This document shows, one piece after another, positions 1 to 8,414 of a stretch of 37,160 nt of DNA. Positions within the stretch are counted from its first letter, which is position 1. Each line of letters starts with the position of its first letter. Source of the DNA: Thiorhodococcus sp. GTDB lineage: Bacteria; Pseudomonadota; Gammaproteobacteria; Chromatiales; Chromatiaceae. The translations under genes and the position numbers were made by a program. Location: the NCBI GenBank assembly GCA_029257385.1, contig JARIBS010000124.1, forward strand, positions 1 through 37,160, read 5' to 3'. The notes under the pieces were generated by a model. The model had not been told where the DNA came from, ran no database searches, and saw nothing but the letters and a program-made list of their open reading frames with translations.

Positions 1-18
1 AGGAGTCAGGAGTCAGCA

Positions 19-1356
19 ATGAAAAAGGCCCATGCACTCGTCGTCGACGACGAAGCGGATATCCTCGATCTCATCAAGATCACCTTGGGTCGAATGGATG
101 TGCAGGCTATGACTGCCATGACGGTCACGGAAGCCAAACAACTCTTAGAGCGTAATACATTCGATCTGTGCCTGACCGACATGCGCCTGCCGGATGGATC
201 GGGCTTTGATCTGCTCCATCACCTCAGCGAGTATCACCCGGAGATTCCCGTTGCGATGATCACCGCCTATGGGAACATGGAGTCTGCGGTCGCGGCGATG
301 AAGGCCGGCGCCTTTGACTTCGTGTCAAAGCCCGTTGATCTGCAATTGCTGCGCAGTCTGGTGGGATCGGCCCTGAAGCTGCGCGCCACTGCCCCAGTGA
401 GCGAAGGCCAGACGCAGAGCGGCCCGCGTCTGATCGGCGACTCACCCGCCATGGAGCAGATTCGCCACCTCATCACCAAGCTGGCGCGCAACCAGGCGCC
501 GGTGTTCGTGACCGGCGAAAGCGGCACGGGCAAGGAGCTGGCCGCGCGTCTGATTCACGTCCAGGGACCGCGCGGCGAAGGCCCTTTCATCGCCGTCAAC
601 TGCGGGGCCATCCCCCAGGATCTGGTCGAGAGCGAGTTGTTCGGTCACAAGAAAGGCAGCTTTACCGGCGCCGTCAACGACAAGGAAGGACTCTTCCAGG
701 CCGCCGAGGCGGGCACGTTGTTCCTTGATGAAGTCGCGGATCTGCCGCTTGCGGCTCAGGTGAAACTCTTGCGCGCCATCCAAGAGAAACGGGTGCGTCC
801 AGTCGGCGCTCAAAACGAGTTGCCCGTTAATGTGCGTATCATCAGCGCCAGTCATTACGACCTGAGCGCGGAGGTTGAAAAGGGCCGCTTTCGCCAGGAT
901 CTGTTCTACCGCATCAATGTCATTGAGCTGCGCATGCCCGCGCTACGCGAGCGCCCGCAAGACATTGTGCAACTGGCCGAACCGATGCTCGAGCGACTGT
1001 GGCGCAATCGCGGCAGTGGCACCGGCTGCGACCGGATCACGCTTTCGCCCGCTGCTCTCGACGCCTTGCAGCGCCATCCCTTCCCAGGGAATGTGCGCGA
1101 GCTCGAGAACATTCTCGAACGCGCGATCGCCTTGACCGACGGCCCGCGCATCGAGGTTGACGATCTCTATCTCACCAGACCCGAGACCGCGTCCCAGCGC
1201 GCTACGCCGCTGGATGAGCATTTGAGCGGGATCGAAAAGCCGGCGGTTCAGGGCGGTGCGGAAGCAACCCAGGACAACCACGCAGCGGCGGCCAGAAAAT
1301 TGGGCATGACCCCGCGCTCGCTGCGCTATCGTCTCGACAAGCTCGGCATCGACTAA
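19..1356 (+). CDS. pilR: Sigma-54-dependent response regulator PilR
   Basis: PilR is the cytoplasmic regulator that, when phosphorylated by the sensor kinase PilS, activates sigma-54 transcription of type IV pilin genes. The 445-residue protein has a receiver domain (about 1-120) with acidic residues D10 and D11, phospho-acceptor D54, T82 and K104. An AAA+ domain follows, with Walker A GESGTGKE (166-173), the sigma-54 contact loop GSFTGA (213-218) and Walker B LFLDE (about 234-238). The C-terminus is a Fis-type helix-turn-helix (about 420-445). The receiver stretch TDMRLPDGSG and the overall length match PilR better than NtrC or other NtrC-type regulators. The ribosome site lies in a tandem AGGAGTC repeat just before the ATG. 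A pilS gene is expected just upstream, outside the window. Confidence 0.9.
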   Translation: MKKAHALVVDDEADILDLIKITLGRMDVQAMTAMTVTEAKQLLERNTFDLCLTDMRLPDGSGFDLLHHLSEYHPEIPVAMITAYGNMESAVAAMKAGAFDFVSKPVDLQLLRSLVGSALKLRATAPVSEGQTQSGPRLIGDSPAMEQIRHLITKLARNQAPVFVTGESGTGKELAARLIHVQGPRGEGPFIAVNCGAIPQDLVESELFGHKKGSFTGAVNDKEGLFQAAEAGTLFLDEVADLPLAAQVKLLRAIQEKRVRPVGAQNELPVNVRIISASHYDLSAEVEKGRFRQDLFYRINVIELRMPALRERPQDIVQLAEPMLERLWRNRGSGTGCDRITLSPAALDALQRHPFPGNVRELENILERAIALTDGPRIEVDDLYLTRPETASQRATPLDEHLSGIEKPAVQGGAEATQDNHAAAARKLGMTPRSLRYRLDKLGID

Positions 1357-1408
1357 CCTCGCCCCAGCGGGGTTGATTGCCACAGAACATGTAATGAGGT
1401 ACCCAAGA

Positions 1409-2752
1409 GTGTCCGATACGCGCCCGACGCCGGAGTCCATCGATCAGGACCGCGATCCCTTCGTCGACTGGGTGCGTCAGGCCACACCCTACATCCATGC
1501 CCACCGTGGCCGCACCTTCGTCATCGCCTTCGGCGGCGAGGCGGTCGCCGATGCGCGCTTTCCGGATCTAGTCCATGACATCGCCCTGCTCCATGGGCTG
1601 GGCATCCGCCTGGTGCTGGTACATGGCGCGCGTCCTCAGATCGAGGCACGTCTCCAGGGCCAAGGCGCGCAGCTGCGCTATGTGAACGGACTGCGGATCA
1701 CCGACGACAAGGCGCTCGTCTGCGTCAAGGAGGCCGCTGGTACGGTACGTGTCGAGATCGAGGCACTGCTCTCGCTCGGTCTGGCCAACTCGCCCATGGC
1801 CGGTGTACGCATTCCGGTGGTCTCCGGCAACTTCGTGACCGCCCGGCCACTTGGCGTCATCGAGGGCATCGATTATCGCCACACCGGCGAGGTGCGCAGG
1901 GTCGACCATCGCACCCTGCAGGCGGTGCTCGAACAGGGCGCGGTGGCGCTCATGCCGCCGCTGGGCTACTCGCCGACCGGCGAGGTGTTCAACCTGAGCG
2001 CTGCCGACGTCGCACGCGGCGCCGCAGTCGCCCTGGGCGCCGATAAGCTCATTTTTTTGATCGAGCAGGCCGAAGAGCAGGCCGCCGACCTGATCGCGCC
2101 GACCCTCCTGGCAAGCGAAGTGGACGCCCTGCTCGCGGCCACTCCCGAGATGCCCGATGAGATTGCGGCCTGTCTGCGCGCAGCGGCTTCGGCCTGTCGC
2201 AACGGCATCCGCCGCGTCCACCTCGTGAGACGCCAGCGCAATGGGGCGCTGCTGCGCGAGCTGCTCACGCGCGATGGCAGCGGCACCCTGATCTCGGCAG
2301 AACCCTATGAGGCGCTGCGCTCAGCATGCATCGACGACGTTGCCGGCATCCTGGAACTCCTCAGTCCGCTGGAGGCGAGCGGCGTTTTGGTACGTCGTTC
2401 GCATGAGCGACTGGAGACTGAGATCCACCGCTTCTTCGTCACCGAACGCGACGGTATGGTGACAGCCTGTGCCGCGTTCTATCCCTATCCCCAGGAGAAT
2501 ATGGCGGAACTTGCCTGTCTAGCCGTACATCCCCAATATCTGGGCGATCATCGGGGTGAGCGCTTACTCGAGCACATCATGGCACTGGCGCTTGCTCAAA
2601 ATATCGAGCGCCTGTTCGTCCTGACGACCCAGACCGCGCACTGGTTTCAGGAGCGCGGCTTTCAGCCCGCCGAACTCGACATCCTCCCGATGGAGAAAAA
2701 AAGTCTCTACAATTTCCAGCGCAACTCCAAAGTGTTCGTCAAGACGCTTTAG
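1409..2752 (+). CDS. argA: Amino-acid N-acetyltransferase (N-acetylglutamate synthase)
   Basis: ArgA catalyses acetyl-CoA + L-glutamate to N-acetylglutamate, the first step of arginine synthesis, and in this family is feedback-inhibited by arginine. The protein has an amino-acid-kinase-like domain (about 1-285, with the FAFGGEAV and LVLVHGARPQIE stretches) and a C-terminal GNAT acetyltransferase domain (about 300-447, with LACLAVHPQYLGDHRGERLL as the acetyl-CoA region). The reading frame is open from a TTG at 1373, with an ATG at 1394. I chose GTG 1409 because a TGAGG Shine-Dalgarno sequence (1395-1399) sits 9 bases before it and the resulting 447 residues match the family (about 440). It follows pilR by about 50 bases with no strong terminator between, so read-through is possible. 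The function is unrelated to pili. Confidence 0.92.
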   Translation: MSDTRPTPESIDQDRDPFVDWVRQATPYIHAHRGRTFVIAFGGEAVADARFPDLVHDIALLHGLGIRLVLVHGARPQIEARLQGQGAQLRYVNGLRITDDKALVCVKEAAGTVRVEIEALLSLGLANSPMAGVRIPVVSGNFVTARPLGVIEGIDYRHTGEVRRVDHRTLQAVLEQGAVALMPPLGYSPTGEVFNLSAADVARGAAVALGADKLIFLIEQAEEQAADLIAPTLLASEVDALLAATPEMPDEIAACLRAAASACRNGIRRVHLVRRQRNGALLRELLTRDGSGTLISAEPYEALRSACIDDVAGILELLSPLEASGVLVRRSHERLETEIHRFFVTERDGMVTACAAFYPYPQENMAELACLAVHPQYLGDHRGERLLEHIMALALAQNIERLFVLTTQTAHWFQERGFQPAELDILPMEKKSLYNFQRNSKVFVKTL

Positions 2753-2818
2753 TGCGTCACGACAAGAGACTCAAGACTTAGGCATCAGCCAGCCCAACTC
2801 CAACTCATGTAGCACGAG

Positions 2819-5800
2819 ATGATTCCATTGCGTCCAATCGATTTGCTCCCGACTCAACGTCCGTCCGCCCCCCTGAGCTGGCTAATCGCCGCCCTGCTCC
2901 TGCTATGCGCGGCAACCCCGGCGATCGCCGATTCGCGCACCGAAGACATCGATGTCAATGCCAGCTCTGCGGCGCCGCTGCCATCAACGGATCAGATTGA
3001 GAAGAAGCTTCAAGACCTGGATGCGGCAAAGGGCCTGGATGAGCCCCTCAAGCTTTCACTCAGCGAGCTTTACCGACGCATCCAGACGAACTTACAAGAG
3101 GCGGCCGGCTTTGAGGCCAAAAGGCAAGAATTCGCCGACTTACTCGTCAGCGCACCGAAACAGACCGATGACATCCAGCGCGAACTAGAGCGCCGCCAGG
3201 CCAAGAGCGGTGAAACACAAGACGTCAAAGGGCTCGGCAAACTCTCGACCGAGGAGATTGGCCAGCGTCTGAACAAAATTCTCGCCGAAGTCACCGCCCG
3301 CGAGAGTCGTGTGAGCGAACTCGAAAAGCTCTTAGACGCGAGCCTCGAGCGCCCCGCAATCAACCGCAACCGGCTGATCGCGGTCAAGCAGTCACTCGAT
3401 ACGCTCGACGAAGATTTGAGCAAACCGCCCGCCCAGGGTGACACCTCAGAGCTTGAGCAGGCCAGACGTTGGGCGCTGCAGACACAACGCCAGGCACTGT
3501 GGAACGAAGCGCGCATGCTCGAGCAGAACCTGCTCAGCCAATCCGCGCGTGAAGGGCTTTTCAAGGCCCAGCGCGATCTGGCCATGCTCGATCTCAAGGC
3601 CTCGAGTGAGCGCCGGCGCATCCTGGAAGAAGCGCTCAGCGAACGGCGCAAAGAGCAGACTGAAGCCGCGCAGGAGGCCTCCGATGAGGCCAAGCGCAAC
3701 GTCGATGACAAACACCCGCTGGTGCAACGAATCATCGTGCAGAATGGCGAAACCACGGATTCGCTCTCACAGATCACCAGGCAGCTCGAAGGGACCAGTG
3801 CCGACATCGCGCGCGTCGACAGTGAGCGCAAGCGCATTGAGGACGATTTTCGCGGCGCCAAACAACGTCTGGAAGCGGCCGGACTCAGTAAGGCGCTGGG
3901 CCAGGTTTTACTCGACACACGCAACCAACTGCCCAACCTAAGTCAGTATCGCAAGCGTATCGAGACGCGCGAAGATGCGATCGCCGATGCGACTCTACGG
4001 CAAATTCGCTATCGCGAGGAAGAGCGCCAGCTACGCGATATCAATCTCTACGCCGATGAGCTGATCGCCAATGACCCAACGGCTCAGGCGCCGCAGATAC
4101 ATGCACAATTGATCGAAGTCCTCAAGCAGCGCAAAGAGCTGCTGTCTCAGGCACTGCGCAGCGAAGATGATTATATTCGCCAGCTCGGCGAGCTGAACTA
4201 CGCCGCCGAGCGCGTGATTCAGGCCAGCCAGAACTACGATGAATTTCTCGGCGAACGTCTGCTCTGGGTCCGCAGCGCACCGACCGTGGGGATCGACACC
4301 TTCTCAGCCTTAACCGGTGCGTTTGGCTGGCTACTGTCTGTCGAGGGTTGGACGAACGTGTTGAACACACTGCTAGAGCGCTTGCAGAACTCGCTCGTGC
4401 TCTGGCTTGGACTCTTGCTACTGGCCATTTTGTTCTGGAAACTCTCGGCGATCAGACGCCATATTCGTGCCAATGCCGAGCCGCTGCGGCGTGTGCGCAC
4501 GGATCGCATTCGTTTTACCCTGCAAGCCCTCGGCTGGAGTCTGTTGCTCGCCCTGCCCCTACCGCTGGCGTTCTGGCTGCTTGGCCAGCAGTTTCAGGTG
4601 TCTCCCGTCGCAAATGCCTTCACGCAGGCCTTTGGCGCCGCCTTCAGCGCCGCTGCATTCAGTCTTTTTTATCTACTCGCGTTTCGGATGCTTTGCATCA
4701 GTGGCGGGGTTGCGGATCGACACTTCCGCTGGAGCACGGATGTGCTCACGCAGATCCGCAAGCATTTCGATTGGTTTGCACTCTATGCCATCCCGTTGGC
4801 TATCCTCACCTTCGCGATCTATCGCTACAACGATGCCGATATCATCAGCAGCCTGGGGCGCTTGGCCCTGATCGCGACGATGGTTGGGTTTAGTGCCTTT
4901 CTCTATTCGCTGTTACAACCGCAACGCGGCGTACTGAGGGGGTTCTTTCAAGCCCACCCTGATGGCTGGGTCAAGCGTCTGCGCCACTTCTGGTTTCCCA
5001 TCATCGTGGCGGCGCCACTCGCTTTGGTCGTGCTCTCTATCCTCGGTTATGGCTATACCGCCGGTATACTGCTTCAGTCGCTCATCTACCAAGTTTGGCT
5101 CGTGCTGGCGCTGGTGGTTTTACACCAGATCATCGTGCGTTGGCTGATCGTCACGCGTCGACGCTTAGCGCTCCAGGCAGCGCTCGAGCGCCAAGCGGCC
5201 CGACGCGCCCAGGCCGAGGCAGAGGCCAGTGACTCCACCTCACCCTCTGAGGTCATCCTCGTCGAGGAGGCTGAACCTGACTTAGCGGCGCTCAATGAGC
5301 AAACACAGCGGCTGATCACGGCCTTCATTTTTATCGGTGGTGCCATCGGGCTGTGGTTCACCTGGTCGGACATCTTGCCGGCGTTCAGTTTTTTCGAGCG
5401 CTTCGCGCTCTGGCACTACACTGACATGGTCGACGGTGCCGAGCAGTTGATTGCGGTCACCGTAGCCGATGTCGGTGTGGTGCTCGTGATCCTCTTCGTT
5501 GCAACTGTCGTGGCGAAGAATCTCCCGGGTCTGCTCGAAATTCTCCTACTCCAGAGCGACGCGATCTCTGCCGGGGCGCGCTACGCGATCAAGACGCTTG
5601 CGAGCTATTTCATCACCGCCGTCGCCGTGCTGCTGACCTTCAGCACGCTGGGCCTGAACTGGGGGCAGTTACAGTGGCTGGTCGCCGCGCTGGGCGTGGG
5701 TATCGGCTTCGGTCTTCAGGAGATCGTCGCCAACTTCATCAGCGGTATCATCATCCTCTTCGAGCGCCCGGTGCGCGTCGGTGACATCGTGACCATTGGC

Positions 5801-6310
5801 GACACCACCGGGGTGGTGACCAATATCCGCATCCGTGCCACGACGATTCGCAATTGGGACAAACAAGAACTCGTGGTGCCGAACAAGGAGTTCATCACCG
5901 GGCGCCTGCTCAACTGGTCGCTGACCGATCAGCAAAACCGCATCACAATCTCGATCGGCATCGAGTACGGCAGCGACACCAAAAAGGCGCTCGCCCTGTT
6001 GGCGCAGATCGCCGAGCAGCAAGAGCGGTTGCTCAAGGACCCCGCACCGCTGATCAGCTTTGAAGGTTTCGGCGATAACTCGCTCACGGTGGTGCTGCGG
6101 GTGTATATGGATTCGCTCGATGGACGTATCGGGATCATCAGCAATCTACATCAAACCATCTATGACACCTTCGCCGAGCATGGTATCCAGATCGCGTTTC
6201 CGCAGCGCGATGTGCGCCTGTTCACCGAACGGCCACTGGATATTCAACTCGGCCCGAACGGGGCGCGGGAACCACGCCCCGCACCGGTGGCGCCAACAAG
6301 CGAGCGTTGA
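2819..6310 (+). CDS. Large MscS-family mechanosensitive channel (MscK/MscM type)
   Basis: This is a membrane-tension-gated channel that releases solutes on hypo-osmotic shock. At 1163 residues it matches the large MscK (KefA) and MscM (YjeP) proteins rather than small MscS. A signal peptide (about 1-38, ending in ATPAIA) is followed by a long charged, helical, probably coiled-coil periplasmic region (about 40-500). Several membrane segments start near 520. A charged cytoplasmic loop (about 777-835) precedes the MscS core, whose pore helix and beta domain run from about 945 to 1050 (GLQEIVANFISG, then ERPVRVGDIV). An alpha/beta domain follows to about 1140. Sequence reading alone does not separate MscK from MscM. 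The ribosome site before the ATG is weak. The end of the gene carries a GC-only 7-bp hairpin (6259-6281) without a U run. Confidence 0.88.
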   Translation: MIPLRPIDLLPTQRPSAPLSWLIAALLLLCAATPAIADSRTEDIDVNASSAAPLPSTDQIEKKLQDLDAAKGLDEPLKLSLSELYRRIQTNLQEAAGFEAKRQEFADLLVSAPKQTDDIQRELERRQAKSGETQDVKGLGKLSTEEIGQRLNKILAEVTARESRVSELEKLLDASLERPAINRNRLIAVKQSLDTLDEDLSKPPAQGDTSELEQARRWALQTQRQALWNEARMLEQNLLSQSAREGLFKAQRDLAMLDLKASSERRRILEEALSERRKEQTEAAQEASDEAKRNVDDKHPLVQRIIVQNGETTDSLSQITRQLEGTSADIARVDSERKRIEDDFRGAKQRLEAAGLSKALGQVLLDTRNQLPNLSQYRKRIETREDAIADATLRQIRYREEERQLRDINLYADELIANDPTAQAPQIHAQLIEVLKQRKELLSQALRSEDDYIRQLGELNYAAERVIQASQNYDEFLGERLLWVRSAPTVGIDTFSALTGAFGWLLSVEGWTNVLNTLLERLQNSLVLWLGLLLLAILFWKLSAIRRHIRANAEPLRRVRTDRIRFTLQALGWSLLLALPLPLAFWLLGQQFQVSPVANAFTQAFGAAFSAAAFSLFYLLAFRMLCISGGVADRHFRWSTDVLTQIRKHFDWFALYAIPLAILTFAIYRYNDADIISSLGRLALIATMVGFSAFLYSLLQPQRGVLRGFFQAHPDGWVKRLRHFWFPIIVAAPLALVVLSILGYGYTAGILLQSLIYQVWLVLALVVLHQIIVRWLIVTRRRLALQAALERQAARRAQAEAEASDSTSPSEVILVEEAEPDLAALNEQTQRLITAFIFIGGAIGLWFTWSDILPAFSFFERFALWHYTDMVDGAEQLIAVTVADVGVVLVILFVATVVAKNLPGLLEILLLQSDAISAGARYAIKTLASYFITAVAVLLTFSTLGLNWGQLQWLVAALGVGIGFGLQEIVANFISGIIILFERPVRVGDIVTIGDTTGVVTNIRIRATTIRNWDKQELVVPNKEFITGRLLNWSLTDQQNRITISIGIEYGSDTKKALALLAQIAEQQERLLKDPAPLISFEGFGDNSLTVVLRVYMDSLDGRIGIISNLHQTIYDTFAEHGIQIAFPQRDVRLFTERPLDIQLGPNGAREPRPAPVAPTSER

Positions 6311-6318
6311 TGTCGCAA

Positions 6319-6498
6319 TCAGCTCAGCTCATCGAATTCAGGGTCTTCGAGCAGCTCCCGCAGTTGTTTCAGCTCACGGATGTGCTCGATGCGCCGACGC
6401 ACTTCGAGGTCTGCCACCTGAGTACGAGATTCCTGCGCCATCATGGCTGGCATGCGCTCCATGCCTTCCTCGCCATAACTCATTTCGGGGTCTAGCAT
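6319..6498 (-). CDS. Small conserved-looking hypothetical protein (59 aa)
   Basis: This is a short frame of 59 residues. It starts MLDPEMSYGEEG, has a methionine-rich stretch (about 13-20) and ends in a strongly charged, probably helical segment (VRRRIEHIRELKQLRELLED). Support for a real gene: an AAGGTGG Shine-Dalgarno sequence lies 7-8 bases before the ATG, a plausible sigma-70 promoter lies about 80 bases upstream (6576-6604), and the gene fills the gap after the channel gene, which converges on it with 8 bases between stops. No signal peptide or membrane segment is visible, so it is probably cytoplasmic or peripheral. The RRRIE...LREL pattern recalls the short PA3496-type proteins of gammaproteobacteria, but that is recollection only. 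Function unknown. Confidence 0.6.
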   Translation of the reverse strand: MLDPEMSYGEEGMERMPAMMAQESRTQVADLEVRRRIEHIRELKQLRELLEDPEFDELS

Positions 6499-6575
6499 CT
6501 ACGCCACCTTTTTGGGTTCAACAGCACTTGAGCATTCAGCTTCAACAAGCGGCATATATCTGTATTTCAGTGCGA

Positions 6576-6604
6576 AATAAAGACATTTTTTTAGATGCTG
6601 ACAA
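6576..6604 (-). promoter_or_regulatory. Putative sigma-70 promoter for the 59-aa gene
   Basis: On the minus strand, TTGTCA (6604-6599) and TTTATT (6581-6576) are separated by exactly 17 bases in an A/T-rich stretch. Transcription would start near 6569, giving a leader of about 70 bases before the ATG at 6498. This is a motif match only. Confidence 0.4.
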
Positions 6605-6644
6605 TCGGGTTTTTAAATCATGATGTGTGCAGGACATATCGCGC

Positions 6645-6673
6645 TTGAGCACTCGTGCGGCTTTGGATATGAT
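6645..6673 (+). promoter_or_regulatory. Sigma-70 promoter of tRNA-Thr
   Basis: TTGAGC (6645-6650) and TATGAT (6668-6673) are separated by 17 bases, close to consensus. The -10 element ends 13 bases before the mature tRNA 5' end, so the precursor leader would be only a few bases long. Confidence 0.7.
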
Positions 6674-6686
6674 AAACGGCTTGATT

Positions 6687-6762
<76 letters not shown>

Positions 6763-6773
6763 GAATACAAAGA

Positions 6774-6804
6774 CTTAAGATGCGCAAGGATGCGCCTTCT
6801 TAAG
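6774..6804 (+). other. Hairpin downstream of tRNA-Thr
   Basis: The arms CTTAAGA (6774-6780) and TCTTAAG (6798-6804) enclose a second stem GCGCA/TGCGC with loop AGGA, about 12 pairs in all. No U run follows, so this is not a standard intrinsic terminator. It could be a 3'-end processing or Rho-linked site. The rest of the gap up to mtfA (6805-7050) shows no gene that I can support. Confidence 0.5.
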
Positions 6805-7050
6805 GCCCTCGTACCCCACAGTGTCGAGATGAGTGAGCCGCAACAGTCCTCCAGCATGGCGAGCTTTGCCGGTTGTTTCGCCGATCTGCCGCTTGCTACC
6901 GCCTCCTTCACCCCATCCTGAAACGTGTTTCAATCATCGCTCGATCGCTGTGATCGACTGCTATGTGCGCTGCGCAAGCGCTCTGCCCTTATCGGCGACC
7001 ATGACAAATCCACGCCCCTGTTTTGAGGACGGGTTTTTTGCGGAGCAACC

Positions 7051-7818
7051 ATGGGGCGTCTGACGGATTGGTGGAAGTCCTACACCTCGGACTCTGCGCG
7101 AGACGGTTTCAGCGCAGCGCACTGGCGCGAAGCATGGGCGTCGCTGCCACTGCTTGCGGGTCTCGACTCAGATGAGGCGGCTCGGCTCGCTGCGCTGGCG
7201 CGACGTTTTCTACACGATAAGACCCTGGAACCCGTGCAGGGCGTGACATTGACGGATCGGATGCGTCTGCTGATCGCCTTGCAGGCCTGTCTGCCGATTC
7301 TGGAGCTGGGACTCGACTGGTACCAGGGTTGGTACTCGATCATCCTCTATCCGGGCGCCTTCGTTCCCGGACATGAGGTCATGGGCGAGGATGGCGTGGT
7401 CGGGATCGAACAGGACATCAGGAGCGGCGAGTCCTGGGAGCGCGGGCCGGTGATTCTCTCTTGGTCGGACATCTGCGCCGACACTCGGCTTGACGGCTAC
7501 AACGTCATCCTCCACGAGTTCGCGCACAAGCTCGACGCTCGCTCGGGCAGCACCAACGGTTGTCCGCCGCTGCATGCCGGGATGTCGGGCGCGGTCTGGA
7601 AGCGCATTTTCACTGCCGCTTTCGAGGATCTTGGTCGGCGCCTCGACCAGGGCGAGGACACCCCTATCGACCCCTATGCCAGCGAGTCGCCTGCGGAATT
7701 CTTCGCTGTGACCAGCGAGGCTTTTTTTGAAGTTCCAGCGCTGCTCGTTGGCGAATATCCGGACGTTTACGCTCAGCTCAGCGCCTTTTATCGCCAGGAT
7801 CCACTGCGGCGGCGCTAG
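7051..7818 (+). CDS. mtfA: Zinc peptidase MtfA
   Basis: MtfA (YeeI) is a soluble zinc metallopeptidase. In enterobacteria it binds the repressor Mlc and so tunes glucose PTS expression. The 255-residue protein has the zinc site HEFAH at 155-159 (in HEFAHKLD) and the downstream acidic motif SPAEFFAVTSEAFFE that supplies the third ligand. The YPGAF and WSDI stretches are also typical of the family. The length fits. The ATG at 7051 is preceded by GGAGC at a good distance. Whether Mlc is a partner in this organism cannot be seen, and a general role in proteolysis is as likely. It converges with arfB, with 12 bases between stops. Confidence 0.9.
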   Translation: MGRLTDWWKSYTSDSARDGFSAAHWREAWASLPLLAGLDSDEAARLAALARRFLHDKTLEPVQGVTLTDRMRLLIALQACLPILELGLDWYQGWYSIILYPGAFVPGHEVMGEDGVVGIEQDIRSGESWERGPVILSWSDICADTRLDGYNVILHEFAHKLDARSGSTNGCPPLHAGMSGAVWKRIFTAAFEDLGRRLDQGEDTPIDPYASESPAEFFAVTSEAFFEVPALLVGEYPDVYAQLSAFYRQDPLRRR

Positions 7819-7830
7819 CCGCTCGGCGCA

Positions 7831-8253
7831 TCAATCCTCACCAGGGCGCACGGAGCGATGCTGTTTGAGGCGTGCGCGCAACCGCTTGGATTGCAGGCGC
7901 CGCTCCTTCGAACCGCGGGTTGGCCGTGTCGCGATGCGCTTTTTGGGACGATGGGCGGCCTGACGAATCAGTCCAGCGAGACGCTCTCGGGCGTCTTCGC
8001 GGTTGCGCTCGCGGGTGCGAAAGCGATGGGCCTCGATCGTCACCACCCCGTCGCCGCTGGCCCGCCGCCCTGCCAGTTGAAGCAGGCGTCGGCGAACGTC
8101 CTCGGGGAGCGATGGCGAGCGAGCGGCATCGAAGCGCAACTGGACCGCAGACGCTACTTTGTTGACATTCTGTCCGCCAGGTCCAGGTGCGCGAATAAAG
8201 CGCTCGGAAAGCTCGGACTCGGCGATGCGGATAACTGGAGTGACCTGAAGCAT
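7831..8253 (-). CDS. arfB: Alternative ribosome-rescue factor ArfB (YaeJ)
   Basis: ArfB is a peptidyl-tRNA hydrolase that enters the A site of ribosomes stalled on mRNA without a stop codon and frees the nascent chain. The chosen 140-residue form has the release-factor GGQ motif early (PGPGGQNVNK, GGQ at 26-28). A basic Arg/Lys-rich tail (RPKKRIATRPTRGSKERRLQ and beyond) is the part that inserts into the empty mRNA channel. The frame is open further upstream to 8355, but family length and the conserved beginning (MLQVTPVIRIAESEL) favour the ATG at 8253. The Shine-Dalgarno sequence there is weak. Confidence 0.92.
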   Translation of the reverse strand: MLQVTPVIRIAESELSERFIRAPGPGGQNVNKVASAVQLRFDAARSPSLPEDVRRRLLQLAGRRASGDGVVTIEAHRFRTRERNREDARERLAGLIRQAAHRPKKRIATRPTRGSKERRLQSKRLRARLKQHRSVRPGED

Positions 8254-8414
8254 GCCTAGATTGTGGCCTGCTGCAACTGGTTGGACAAGCGCGCGTTGTG
8301 ACGTAGCGTACGCTGCTAACGATTGATGCTTCAACTCGCACGATTGACATGTCACTATAGCGGGTCAACTACCCTGCTCCAAGGGCAAAGTTTCTCGTAA
8401 AGGAACTGGTCAAC

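Noticed and set aside
1357..1376. CCCC-AGC-GGGG between pilR and argA as a terminator
   Set aside because: The stem has only 4 pairs and lacks a U run.
1568..2221. Minus-strand frame of 217 codons
   Set aside because: Antisense to argA, with composition of a shadow frame.
3070..3936. Minus-strand frame of 288 codons, very Ser/Arg-rich
   Set aside because: Antisense to the coiled-coil region of the mechanosensitive channel; no ribosome site or plausible domain.
6259..6281. GC-only hairpin near the end of the channel gene
   Set aside because: It lies inside the coding region and has no U run, so I do not call it a terminator.
8344..8372. TTGACA box upstream of the four-cysteine lipoprotein
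   Set aside because: No -10 element at 16-18 bases; a lone -35 match is not enough.
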